Shown here: positions 47,530 to 55,880 of the stretch, one piece after another
Layout: every line of letters starts with the position of its first letter
Position numbering within the stretch: the stretch's first letter is position 1
DNA from: Jiangella alba
Lineage (GTDB): Bacteria > Actinomycetota > Actinomycetes > Jiangellales > Jiangellaceae
Length of the DNA: 64,000 nucleotides
NCBI RefSeq assembly: GCF_900106035.1
Contig: NZ_FNUC01000003.1
Span: 62,001-126,000 of the forward strand
Direction: 5' to 3'
Notes under the pieces: generated by a model
What the model saw: only the letters and a program-made list of their open reading frames with translations
Told to the model about the DNA's origin: nothing
Database searches by the model: none
Position numbers and translations under genes: made by a program

Positions 47530-47541
47530 GAGTGAGCAGAC

Positions 47542-48729
47542 GTGTCGCAACGACCTGGCACCCCGAGCCTGCTGCGGGCGATGAACGACCGCAGCGCGCT
47601 CGAGTTGCTGCTCGCTGCCGGTCCGCTGACCCGCGTCGACCTCGGCCGCATGACCGGCCTGTCCAAGGTCACGGCGTCGCAGCTGCTCGGGCGGCTGCAG
47701 GAGCGCAACCTCGTCGAGGTCGTCGGCACCCGGTCGGCCGGCCGCGGCCCCAACGCCGAGCTGTACGCCGTCCGTCCCGGCTGCTCCTACTCCATCGGCA
47801 TCGAGCTGAACCCCGACGTCGCCGAGGCCGCGATCGCCGACGTCACCGGCGCGGTCATCGGTTCCGTGACGGCGCCGGTCGCGGCCGAGGTCACGGCCGC
47901 CGGCGGCGCCGACTCGCGCCGGCTCGTGCACGACATGGCGCTCGCCGCGGCGGCCGACGCCGGGCTCACCCTCGCCGACGTCGACGACGTCGTCATCGGC
48001 CTGCCCGGCGTCGTCGACCCGTCGACCGGCGACATCGAGCTGTCGTTCGACCTCCCCGGCTGGCACCGCGGCATGCGCGACCTGCTGGCCGCCGACCTCG
48101 GCTGCGCCGTCTCGTTCGAGAACGACGTCAACCTCGCCGCCGTCGCCGAACGCGCCGAGGGCGCCGGCCGCGACGTCGACGACATGGTGCTGCTGTGGAT
48201 CGGGCGCGGCGTGGGTCTGGCGGTCGTGCTCAGCGGCCACCTGCATCGCGGCGCCACGGGCGCGGCGGGCGAGATCGGCTACCTCCCGATGCCCGGCGTG
48301 CCGTCCCCGGCCAGCGTCGAACGCCCGGCGAGCGGCGCGTTCCAGGCCCTCGTCGGCGCCGGCGCCGTGGACGAACTGGCGGCCGAGTACGGCATCGTCG
48401 CCGACGGCGCGGCCGCGGCGGTGCGGGCGGCGCTGGCCGGCGGTGGCGCGGCGGCGGACGGTTTCCTGCTGGCGTTCTCGCATCGGCTGGCGCTCGGTGT
48501 GGCGTCGGTGTGCACGGTGGTCGATCCCGCGCTGGTGGTCGTGGCCGGTGAGGTGGGGGCGGCGGGTGGGGACCGCCTGTGCGACCTCGTCGGCGACGAC
48601 GTCCGCCGCATCGCCCCCGTCAACCCGCGTGTCGTCCCGACCACGGTCCCCGGCGCCCCCGTCCTGCGCGGCGCCGTCCTCACCGCCGTCGAGCACGCTC
48701 GGCTGACCCTCTTCGCCTCCACGGAGTAG
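47542..48729 (+). CDS. ROK-family transcriptional repressor
   Basis: 395 residues from a GTG. The N-terminal winged helix is TRVDLGRMTGLSKVTASQLL and the C-terminal part is a sugar-kinase-like ROK domain: SIGIELNPDVAEAAIADVTG, VIGLPGVVD and FENDVNLAAVAE. The zinc-binding CxCGxxGC motif of NagC is missing (LPMPGVPSP instead), as in some actinobacterial members. It likely senses an amino sugar or its phosphate and represses the ABC importer downstream. Confidence 0.9.
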   Translation: MSQRPGTPSLLRAMNDRSALELLLAAGPLTRVDLGRMTGLSKVTASQLLGRLQERNLVEVVGTRSAGRGPNAELYAVRPGCSYSIGIELNPDVAEAAIADVTGAVIGSVTAPVAAEVTAAGGADSRRLVHDMALAAAADAGLTLADVDDVVIGLPGVVDPSTGDIELSFDLPGWHRGMRDLLAADLGCAVSFENDVNLAAVAERAEGAGRDVDDMVLLWIGRGVGLAVVLSGHLHRGATGAAGEIGYLPMPGVPSPASVERPASGAFQALVGAGAVDELAAEYGIVADGAAAAVRAALAGGGAAADGFLLAFSHRLALGVASVCTVVDPALVVVAGEVGAAGGDRLCDLVGDDVRRIAPVNPRVVPTTVPGAPVLRGAVLTAVEHARLTLFASTE

Positions 48730-49174
48730 CGGCCGGGCCCTCGTTCCCCGTCCCGCTGATCGCCGCTGGCCGCCGTTGATCGCGCTGATCGCGCGGACGT
48801 TGTCGGTGCCCGCCCGTAGGGTGGGGGCCCTCCCGGCCGGGCGGGGACCGTACTCGGGTCGAACGCACCGGCCCGGCGCGTCAGCCGCCACCGCCGTGCC
48901 CGCGCTCCCGCCGCCGCGCCCAGGCCCCCCGCGCCCAAGCCCCCGTGCCCAGGCCGCCGCCCCCGCGCCCGGGCCGCTGTCAGCCGGCCGCCGGGGCTCC
49001 CAGCCGGCCCAGGTATTCCGGCCCATCCCCGCTGGCTGCTCATTCGGTAGCGGGACGTTACGGAAACGTGATCACCGAGACTGGCAAGAAACCTTACAGT
49101 AGGCACAATTACTGGAAGGTTAGCTTCCAGTTCACCGTCACGCGCCCTGCTCGGGCCGAACCGGAGGAACCGCC
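48730..49174. promoter_or_regulatory. 445-bp intergenic region with the transporter promoter
   Basis: The first ~300 bp are GC-extreme, with repeated TGATCGC units (48757-48792) and a C-rich strand from about 48900 to 48980 made of CCCGCGCCC-like units; no gene is convincing there. From about 49040 the base composition turns much more AT-rich and carries the operator at 49111-49131. The ribosome site GGAGG at 49163-49167 is 7 nt before the start. This is the promoter region of the sugar-binding protein gene. Confidence 0.6.
49111..49131. promoter_or_regulatory. Probable ROK operator of the sugar ABC transporter operon
   Basis: ACTGGAA-N7-TTCCAGT, a perfect dyad with 7-bp arms, 43 bp before the start codon of the binding-protein gene. 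It shares GGAA-N7-TTCC with the site before the ROK gene. Confidence 0.6.
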
Positions 49175-50470
49175 GTGAACAGAGCACTTCGTCTCACCGC
49201 CGGCCTGGCCGCCGCGGCGCTCGCCCTATCCGCATGCGGTGACGGCGACGACGACACCACCGAATCCGCCGCCGGCGGCGAGACCGCCGACGCCCCGGAG
49301 CCCGCTGAGCTGCGGCTGTGGCTCAACGGCCCGGACACGCCCCAGCCGATGCGCGACTGGCTGATCGCCGAGTTCGCGGAGCAGAACCCCGGCTCGACCC
49401 TCGTCATCGAGGAGCAGGAGTGGGAGGGCCTGGTCGACCGTCTGACGACGTCGCTGGGCAGCGAGTCCGAGACACCGGACGTGGTCGAGGTCGGCAACAC
49501 CCAGGCGCCGACGTTCACCACGGTCGGGGCGTTCGCCGACATCACCGACCTGGTGCCGGACCTCGGCGGCGACGACCTGCTCCAGGGGTTCGTCGACGCG
49601 GGGAGCGTGGACGGCAAGACCTTCGCCGTCCCGCTGTACGCCGGCTCGTCCTACGTCTTCTACCGCAAGGACCTGTTCGCGGCGTCGGGTATCGAGGTGC
49701 CCACGAACATGCAGGAGTTCGTCGACGCGGCCGTGAAGCTGAAGCAGGACAACGCGTCCGTGCCGAACTTCTCCGGCTTCTGGCTGCCTGGCCAGGACTG
49801 GCGTGACGGCGCCGCGTTCCTGTGGGACGCGGGCGGCGACTTCGCCGTCGAGGACGGCGGCGAGTGGAGCGGCGCGCTGTCGACGGACGAGTCGCAGGAG
49901 GGACTCCAGCTGGTCCAGCGGCTGTTCAACGAGGCCTCCGGCGCGCCGAAGGACGCCAACGAGGCCGACGGCCACATCCCGTTCTGCGCCGGTGAGGTCG
50001 GCATGATGCTGCGTCCGGGCTGGCTGCGCGGCCAGATCGAGGACCCCGAGGCCGGCTGCCCGGACATGATCGCCAACGTCGGCGTCTTCGCCCTGCCCGG
50101 CAGCGACGGCGAGCCGGCCCCCGTCCTGCTCGGCGGCTCGAACATCGCCATCTCGGCCCAGTCGCAGAACCCGGAGCTGTCCGAGAACCTGCTCGAGCTG
50201 ATCCTCAGCGACGAGTTCCAGAGCCAGTACGCCGAGAACGGCCTCACCCCGGCCAAGGTGTCGCTGGCCGACGGCCTGGGGACGGACGAGTTCGCCGCCG
50301 CCACGATCGAGGCGGTCACGAACGCCAAGCTCACCCCGGCGGCCGCCAACTGGGCCACCGTCGAGGGCTCCCGGGTGCTCGAGGACCTGTTCGTCAACAT
50401 CGCCAATGGTGGCGACGTGCAGCAGCTGGCTGAGGCAGCCGATGCCACCATCGCCGAGCAGCTCGGTTAG
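49175..50470 (+). CDS. Sugar-binding lipoprotein of an ABC importer
   Basis: 431 residues from a GTG. It has a lipoprotein signal with lipobox LSAC (Cys21), then a family-1 type extracellular solute-binding domain (LRLWLNGPDTPQPMRDWLIA, WEGLVDRLTTSLGS, DVVEVGN). It captures an oligosaccharide outside the cell and delivers it to the two permeases that follow. The downstream GH3 N-acetylhexosaminidase suggests chitobiose, N-acetylglucosamine oligomers or muropeptide sugars. Confidence 0.92.
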   Translation: MNRALRLTAGLAAAALALSACGDGDDDTTESAAGGETADAPEPAELRLWLNGPDTPQPMRDWLIAEFAEQNPGSTLVIEEQEWEGLVDRLTTSLGSESETPDVVEVGNTQAPTFTTVGAFADITDLVPDLGGDDLLQGFVDAGSVDGKTFAVPLYAGSSYVFYRKDLFAASGIEVPTNMQEFVDAAVKLKQDNASVPNFSGFWLPGQDWRDGAAFLWDAGGDFAVEDGGEWSGALSTDESQEGLQLVQRLFNEASGAPKDANEADGHIPFCAGEVGMMLRPGWLRGQIEDPEAGCPDMIANVGVFALPGSDGEPAPVLLGGSNIAISAQSQNPELSENLLELILSDEFQSQYAENGLTPAKVSLADGLGTDEFAAATIEAVTNAKLTPAAANWATVEGSRVLEDLFVNIANGGDVQQLAEAADATIAEQLG

Positions 50471-50567
50471 CCGAGCTGGGCGGACCGGCCGGGACCAGGG
50501 ACCCGGCCGGTCCGTCCCCCCGGCACCGCCACAGGACCCACGGACCGGCCGGGGGCCGGCGGGTGAC

Positions 50568-51479
50568 GTGACACCCCGCCGGCCTCGACGGCCGCGACGC
50601 TCACCGCTGCCCTACGTGCTGCTGCTGCCGGCGCTGGCGGTGCTCGTCGCCGCGCTCGGCTACCCGCTGTACCGCCAGGCGGTGATGTCGTTCCAGGAGT
50701 ACGGCCTGGCCCAGCAGTTCGGGCAGCCGCCCGAGTGGGTCGGCCTGGACAACTACATCACGCTGGTCACCGACTCGTACCTGTGGACGGTGATCTTCCG
50801 GTCGATCCTGTTCTGCTTCGCGAACGCCGCCATCACCATGGTGATCGGCACCGCGCTGGCGGTGCTGATGACGCTGGTCTCGCGGGGTCCGCGGCTGACG
50901 TTGCAGATCGGCCTGCTGCTGGCGTGGGCGATGCCGCACCTGGCGGCGCTGACGGTGTGGCAGTGGTTGTTCGACGCGCAGTACGGCGTCATCAACTGGG
51001 TGCTGACGAACCTCGGGTTCGACCGGTTCGCCGGGCACTCGTGGCTGGTCGACCAGCTGTCGTTCTTCGTCGTCGCGACGGTGATCGTGGTCTGGATGAG
51101 CGTGCCGTTCGTCGCGTTCGCCGTCTACGCGGGCCTGACGCAGGTGCCGGACGAGCTGTACGAGGCGGCCGAGATCGACGGCGCCTCGGCGTGGGCGCGG
51201 TTCCGCACCGTCACCGTCCCGCTGGTGAAGCCGGTGCTGCTGATCGTCGCGCTGCTGCAGATCATCTGGGACCTGAAGGTGTTCACCCAGATCTTCGTGC
51301 TGCAGGACGCCGGCGGCATCACCTCGCAGACGAACCTGATCGGCACGTACATCTACCGGCTCGGGCTGGGCGAGGGCGAGTTCGGGCTGGCGGCGGCCGC
51401 GTCGTGGTTCGTGCTGCTGCTGACCGTCGTGCTGAGCCTGTACTACGTCCGGATCCTGGTCCGTGAGGAGGAGTTGTGA
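50568..51479 (+). CDS. Sugar ABC transporter permease 1
   Basis: 303 residues from a GTG, with six predicted transmembrane helices and the MalF-type EAA loop EAAEIDGASAWARFRTVTVP that docks the ATPase. It pairs with the next permease (GTGA overlap). No ATPase gene is in the operon, so a shared MsiK-like ATPase must energise it, as is usual in actinobacteria. Confidence 0.92.
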   Translation: MTPRRPRRPRRSPLPYVLLLPALAVLVAALGYPLYRQAVMSFQEYGLAQQFGQPPEWVGLDNYITLVTDSYLWTVIFRSILFCFANAAITMVIGTALAVLMTLVSRGPRLTLQIGLLLAWAMPHLAALTVWQWLFDAQYGVINWVLTNLGFDRFAGHSWLVDQLSFFVVATVIVVWMSVPFVAFAVYAGLTQVPDELYEAAEIDGASAWARFRTVTVPLVKPVLLIVALLQIIWDLKVFTQIFVLQDAGGITSQTNLIGTYIYRLGLGEGEFGLAAAASWFVLLLTVVLSLYYVRILVREEEL

Positions 51480-52309
51480 GCACCCGCATCCGCACCAGGC
51501 AGCGGCCGTTCGGCGTCCTGGCCGTCGTCATCGCGCTGCTCTGGATGTTCCCCGTCTACTGGATGCTGAACAGCTCCTTCCTGCCGTACAACCGCATCCG
51601 CTCCGCCGAGCCGTCGTTCGTGCCGCTGAACGGGACGGTGTCGGCGTACGGCCGCGTGTTCGACAGCAACTTCTTCGACACGCTGCGGATCAGCGCGATG
51701 GTCACCGGGCTCACCGTCGTGGCGGCGCTGCTGTTCGCGTTCCTGGCGGCGCTGGCGCTGTCGCGGTTCCGGTTCAAGGGCCGGCGCAGCTTCATCCTGG
51801 CGGTGCTGATCATCCAGATGATCCCGGCGGAGGGCCTGTTCATCTCGCAGTTCAAGCTGCTGGAAGGTTGGCAGCTGCTGAACAACGTGATCGGGCTGTC
51901 GCTGCTCTACATCGCGGCGGTGGTGCCGTTCACGATCTGGATGCTGCGCGGGTTCGTCAACGGCGTGCCGCGCGATCTGGAGGAGGCGGCGCTGGTGGAC
52001 GGCTGCAGCCGCCTGCAGGCCTTCTTCCGCATCACGTTCCCACTGCTGGCGCCGGGTCTGGTGGCCAGCGGGGTGTACGCGTTCCTGCAGGCCTGGAACG
52101 AGTTCACCCTCTCCCTAGTGATCATGACGAGACCGGAGAACATGACTCTTCCACTGTGGCTGCGCACCTTCACCGAGGCGAATCGCGTCAGTGACTGGGC
52201 CGGTATCATGGCCGGATCCGTCCTCGTGGCGGTGCCGGTGATGATCTTCTTCCTGCTCGTCCAGCACCGCATGACCTCGGGTCTGGTGTCAGGGGCGGTG
52301 AAGGGCTGA
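51476..52309 (+). CDS. Sugar ABC transporter permease 2
   Basis: 277 residues from a GTG overlapping the first permease stop. It has six helices and the MalG-type EAA loop EEAALVDGCSRLQAFFRITF. It forms the transmembrane channel with the first permease. It ends 1 bp before the GH3 enzyme start. Confidence 0.92.
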   Translation: MSTRIRTRQRPFGVLAVVIALLWMFPVYWMLNSSFLPYNRIRSAEPSFVPLNGTVSAYGRVFDSNFFDTLRISAMVTGLTVVAALLFAFLAALALSRFRFKGRRSFILAVLIIQMIPAEGLFISQFKLLEGWQLLNNVIGLSLLYIAAVVPFTIWMLRGFVNGVPRDLEEAALVDGCSRLQAFFRITFPLLAPGLVASGVYAFLQAWNEFTLSLVIMTRPENMTLPLWLRTFTEANRVSDWAGIMAGSVLVAVPVMIFFLLVQHRMTSGLVSGAVKG

Positions 52310-52310
52310 C

Positions 52311-53786
52311 ATGAACGCCAGTGACCTGCGAGGCCTCGCCCTCGCCACGCTGTTCCCCGGCTTCCTGGGCGCCCACGACGTCCCGCCGTGGCTGGCCGCC
52401 ATGGCGGCCGAGGGACTCGGCGGTGTCGTGCTGTTCGGCCGCAACGTCGACCCCGACCGCGGCGACGCCGGCGTGGCCGCGCTGACCGGCGCGCTGCACG
52501 CGATCAACCCCGACCTCATGGTCGCCATCGACGAGGAGGGCGGCGACGTCACGCGGCTCGACGTCGCGGCCGGGTCGATGCTGCCCGGCAACGCCGCGCT
52601 CGGGGCGCTCGACGACCCCGAGGCGACGGAGCGGGTGGCGGCCGAGGTGGCCGCCCGGCTGCGCGCCTGCGGCATCGACCTCAACCTCGCGCCGGTCGCC
52701 GACGTCGACTCCAACCCGCTCAACCCCGTCATCGGGGTGCGCTCGTTCGGCTTCGACCCCGACCTCGTCGCGCGGCACGTCGCCGCGTACATCGCGGGAC
52801 AGCAGGCGCAGGGCGTCGCCGCCACGGCCAAGCACTTCCCGGGCCACGGCGGCACCAGCGAGGACAGCCACCTGGTGGTGCCGTCCATCGACGACCCGCT
52901 GGACGTCATCCAGACCCGCGACCTGCCGCCGTTCCGCGCGGCGGTGAAGGCCGACGTCAAGATCGTCATGACGGCGCACATCCGGTATCCCGCGCTCGAC
53001 GGCGACCGTCCGGCCACGCTGTCGCGGCCGGTCATCACCGGCATGCTCCGCGACGAACTGGGCTACGACGGCCTGGTGATGACCGACGGCATGGACATGT
53101 ACGCCATCAGCCAGACCGTCGGGCACGCCGAGGGCGCGGTGCTGGCGCTGCTGGCCGGCGTCGACGCGCTGTGCGTCGGCGGCGAGACCGTCGGCCCCGA
53201 GACCGTCGAGGCCATGGTGGCCGCGCTGGTCGACGCCGTCCGCACCGGGCGGCTGCCGGAAGAGCGGCTGGCCGAGGCGGCCGGACGGGTCCGGGCGCTG
53301 CGCGGCTGGGTCCTCGACGCGGCGTCGTCGCCGGTGCTGTACGGGTCCGCGGCCGACGCCGCGCGGCGCGCCGTCACCGTCCACGGCGACATCACGCTCA
53401 CCGCGCCGCCGCTGGTGGTCGAGCTCGACGACGACCCGTCCATGGCCGCGGGCCCGATCCCGTGGGGCGTCGGCCGGCACCTCGTCGACCGCCTGCCGGG
53501 CACCGTCCTGGCCCGGGTCACGGCGTCGACGGCCGACCTCTCCGCGGTGCTCGCGGCGCTGCCGTCGCGGCGGCTGGTGGTCGGTGTGCGCGGGGTGCGA
53601 CGGCGTCCGTGGCAGGTCGCGGCGGTGCAGGCGGCCCGGGCGGCCCGGCCCGACCTCATCGTCGTCGACCACGACGTCAACCCGCTGCCTGAGGTCCTCG
53701 GCGAGCACTACCTGCTCACGCACGGCGCCGCCCGCGTCACGGCCGAGGCCGCGGCGCAGCGGCTCGCGGCCGCGCTCACCCCGTAG
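52311..53786 (+). CDS. GH3 beta-N-acetylhexosaminidase (NagZ-like)
   Basis: 491 residues with no signal peptide, so it is intracellular. The NagZ catalytic loop KHFPGHGGTSEDSH (174-187) supplies the Asp-His acid/base dyad, and D259 in VMTDGMDM is the nucleophile. It would cleave beta-N-acetylglucosamine from the imported oligosaccharide. A C-terminal domain of about 130 residues follows the barrel. It is the last gene of the importer operon. Confidence 0.92.
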   Translation: MNASDLRGLALATLFPGFLGAHDVPPWLAAMAAEGLGGVVLFGRNVDPDRGDAGVAALTGALHAINPDLMVAIDEEGGDVTRLDVAAGSMLPGNAALGALDDPEATERVAAEVAARLRACGIDLNLAPVADVDSNPLNPVIGVRSFGFDPDLVARHVAAYIAGQQAQGVAATAKHFPGHGGTSEDSHLVVPSIDDPLDVIQTRDLPPFRAAVKADVKIVMTAHIRYPALDGDRPATLSRPVITGMLRDELGYDGLVMTDGMDMYAISQTVGHAEGAVLALLAGVDALCVGGETVGPETVEAMVAALVDAVRTGRLPEERLAEAAGRVRALRGWVLDAASSPVLYGSAADAARRAVTVHGDITLTAPPLVVELDDDPSMAAGPIPWGVGRHLVDRLPGTVLARVTASTADLSAVLAALPSRRLVVGVRGVRRRPWQVAAVQAARAARPDLIVVDHDVNPLPEVLGEHYLLTHGAARVTAEAAAQRLAAALTP

Positions 53787-53821
53787 GGGTAGCGACGGCC
53801 CACCCGACCCCTCCTACGGGG
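53779..53821. terminator. Terminator hairpin after the sugar operon
   Basis: CCCCGTAGG (53779-53787), starting in the stop region of the GH3 gene, pairs with CCTACGGGG (53813-53821). It separates the operon from the UbiA gene. Confidence 0.55.
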
Positions 53822-53858
53822 GAGGCCGGGCCGGACCCGGACCGGAAGCATCGTCGGT

Positions 53859-54776
53859 ATGACGACTGTGCGCACTCGGTCCGGGCCGGCCCGGCCTCGT
53901 CAGCTGGCCGGCGACGTCCTCGCGATCGGCCGGCCGTGGTTCTGGTTCGTCTCGCTGCTGCCCTACTACCTGGGCGTCGTGCTGGCGACGGAGCGGCTCG
54001 TCCCGCCGGTCGCGGACTGGCCGGTGCTGGCGCTCGGCGCGGTGGTGATCGGCCCGCTGGTGTGGATCTCGGTGCTGGCCGTCAACGACGCGCACGACCT
54101 GCGCGGCGACCGGCTGAACCCGCGCAAGGCCGGGTCGCCGCTGGTCGGCGGCCGGTTGACGCCGGCGGCGGCGCAGCTGATCGCGCTGGTGGCCGGGGTG
54201 CTGGCGGTGGCCGCGGCGCTGTTCGCGGGGCCGCTTTTCGCGCTCGGGACGGCGGTCGTGCTGCTGGTCGGCTGGGCGTACAGCGCGCCGCCGCTGCGGC
54301 TCAAGGCCCGCCCCGGCTTCGACGTCGCCGTCAACGCGCTGGCCATCGGCGCCGCCGGGCAGCTGGCCGGGTGGTCGCTGCTGCGGCCGCTGGCCGAGTT
54401 CCCGTGGCCGATGGCGGTGCTCGGGACGCTGGTCGGCGCCGCCCTGTACGTCCCGACGACGCTGGCCGACCTGGAGGCCGACCGGACCAGCGGCTACACC
54501 ACGCTGGCCGTGCGGCTCGGCCCGCGGCGGGCGTACCTGCTGGGGCTCGGGCTGTGGCTGGCGGCCGGGCTGCTGTCGCTGGCGATGTCGGCGGCCGACG
54601 TGGTGATCCCGCGGTCGATGCTGCCGATGGAGATCGTGCTGGTGCCGCTGCTGGTGCTCGCCTACCGGCGCCTCGTGCGGGCCGAGCGGACCTTCCGCGG
54701 CATCATCGCCGTCGCCGTCCTCTTCCTGGTGCCGAGTCTCACCTTCGTCCTCACCTACACCGGCACCCTTCCATGA
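53859..54776 (+). CDS. UbiA-family prenyltransferase
   Basis: 305 residues with eight or nine transmembrane helices. The first Asp-rich motif is NDAHDLRGDRLNPRKAGSPL and the second is DLEADRTSGYTTLAVRLG; both bind Mg-prenyl diphosphate. WAYSAPPLRLKARPG between them is typical. It attaches a prenyl chain to an aromatic or other acceptor in the membrane. No quinone-pathway neighbour is present, so the acceptor is unknown. Its TGA lies inside the palindrome at 54771-54826. Confidence 0.88.
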   Translation: MTTVRTRSGPARPRQLAGDVLAIGRPWFWFVSLLPYYLGVVLATERLVPPVADWPVLALGAVVIGPLVWISVLAVNDAHDLRGDRLNPRKAGSPLVGGRLTPAAAQLIALVAGVLAVAAALFAGPLFALGTAVVLLVGWAYSAPPLRLKARPGFDVAVNALAIGAAGQLAGWSLLRPLAEFPWPMAVLGTLVGAALYVPTTLADLEADRTSGYTTLAVRLGPRRAYLLGLGLWLAAGLLSLAMSAADVVIPRSMLPMEIVLVPLLVLAYRRLVRAERTFRGIIAVAVLFLVPSLTFVLTYTGTLP

Positions 54777-54826
54777 TCATCAAGGATCGGTGGTGTCATC
54801 GGCCCACCGATCCTTGATGATCATGG
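54771..54826. repeat. Palindromic repeat, family B copy 1
   Basis: Perfect 23-bp arms (54771-54793 and 54804-54826) starting CCATGATCATCAAGGATC, with a 10-nt loop. The left arm holds the UbiA stop codon; the right arm encodes the last residues of the DUF559 protein. An imperfect inverted copy is at 55831-55880, on the other side of the DUF559 gene. Confidence 0.8.
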
Positions 54827-55785
54827 AAGCGGACGCGGCAGGACGGGCCGCACGATCGCGGGCGTCCGGTCCAGCCGCGGGCGCGCAGGACGCGGACGTG
54901 TTCGGCGGCGACGCCGCACGCGTCGCCGAAGACGTCGGCGTGGCCGTAGCGCAGGGTGGCGTGGCCGTCGACGGTGGCGCGGTTGTCGCGACGCCGGTCG
55001 CGGAAGCGGCCCTCGCCGGTGTGGCCGATCCGCCCGTCGAGTTCGACGCGCACCCGGTACTCGTCGTAGTCGACGTCGATCCAGCTGACCCGGCTTCCCG
55101 TGATGCGGCGTTGGCGGCAGCCGGCGGGCAGGCCGTGGGCGCGTTCGACCCGTCGCAGGTGGCGCAGCTCCAGCGGTGACTGGGCGCCGTCGGCGACGTC
55201 GGCGAGCATGGCTTCGGTCATGGGCCGCCAGCGGATCTTCTTGCGTCGTGCCAACGCGTCGGCCAGACGGTCCGGCGTGGTGAGGCGGCGTTGGCAGGCC
55301 GCCGTCACCCAGCCCTCCGCCTCGCGCGGGTGTGGCGCCACGTCGACGAGGTCGAGCACGGTCTCGTCGATCCGCGTGCGGGGTGGGTTCTTCGACGGGT
55401 GCCGGGTGGTCGGCAGCCGGCGCGCGAAGTGGACCCGGACGCCGTCGATGCGCGGCTCGACGTAACGGCTGGCAGGCACCGTCACGTGGATGACCGGTCC
55501 GGCGTCGTCGCACAGGCCATCGAGGTAGGCGGCGGTGCGGTGACTCGCGGCGGCGCCACGACCGGCGCGCAGGACGGCCGCCCACACCTGCGCCTCGAAC
55601 GGCAGCGGCCCGGTGAACGTGGCATACACGCCGGCGTGCACGCGCCGCCACCGTCGCGACCGGATCGCCCAGAGGAGCGCGTCGACCGTCACGCCGGCCG
55701 CCAGCACCTGCGCGCGGCTGACCACACCGTGCTGCAACGCGCGCAGTTCGTCGAGATCGGACACCTCTCGAGCCTGGTCACCCAC
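54796..55785 (-). CDS. AbiEi-like winged helix plus DUF559 nuclease-like protein
   Basis: 329 residues from a GTG (55764 is another candidate). The N-terminal winged helix (ALQHGVVSRAQVLAAGV) and WRRVHAGVYATF are AbiEi-antitoxin-like. The C-terminal DUF559 domain resembles very short patch repair endonucleases: VDYDEYRVRVELDGRIGH, FRDRRRDN and LRYGHADVF. Members are common in actinobacteria, often in several copies; a defence or DNA-processing role is suspected but untested. The gene is bracketed by inverted family B repeats, and its last codons lie in one of them, which suggests it moved as a unit. A broken paralogue is at 30600-31624. Confidence 0.8.
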   Translation of the reverse strand: MGDQAREVSDLDELRALQHGVVSRAQVLAAGVTVDALLWAIRSRRWRRVHAGVYATFTGPLPFEAQVWAAVLRAGRGAAASHRTAAYLDGLCDDAGPVIHVTVPASRYVEPRIDGVRVHFARRLPTTRHPSKNPPRTRIDETVLDLVDVAPHPREAEGWVTAACQRRLTTPDRLADALARRKKIRWRPMTEAMLADVADGAQSPLELRHLRRVERAHGLPAGCRQRRITGSRVSWIDVDYDEYRVRVELDGRIGHTGEGRFRDRRRDNRATVDGHATLRYGHADVFGDACGVAAEHVRVLRARGWTGRPRSCGPSCRVRFHDHQGSVGR

Positions 55786-55830
55786 CGGCCGTCGCGCCAG
55801 ACCCGCGGCACGATCTGTGGATAGAGCTAG

Positions 55831-55880
55831 TCATCAAGGATCGGTGGCGCGATGACACCACGGATCCTTGATGATCATGG
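55831..55880. repeat. Palindromic repeat, family B copy 2
   Basis: Read on the minus strand it begins CCATGATCATCAAGGATC at the stop codon of the reductase gene, as copy 1 does at the UbiA stop. Its own two arms (55831-55847 and 55857-55874) match over 12 bp with mismatches beyond. Confidence 0.7.
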
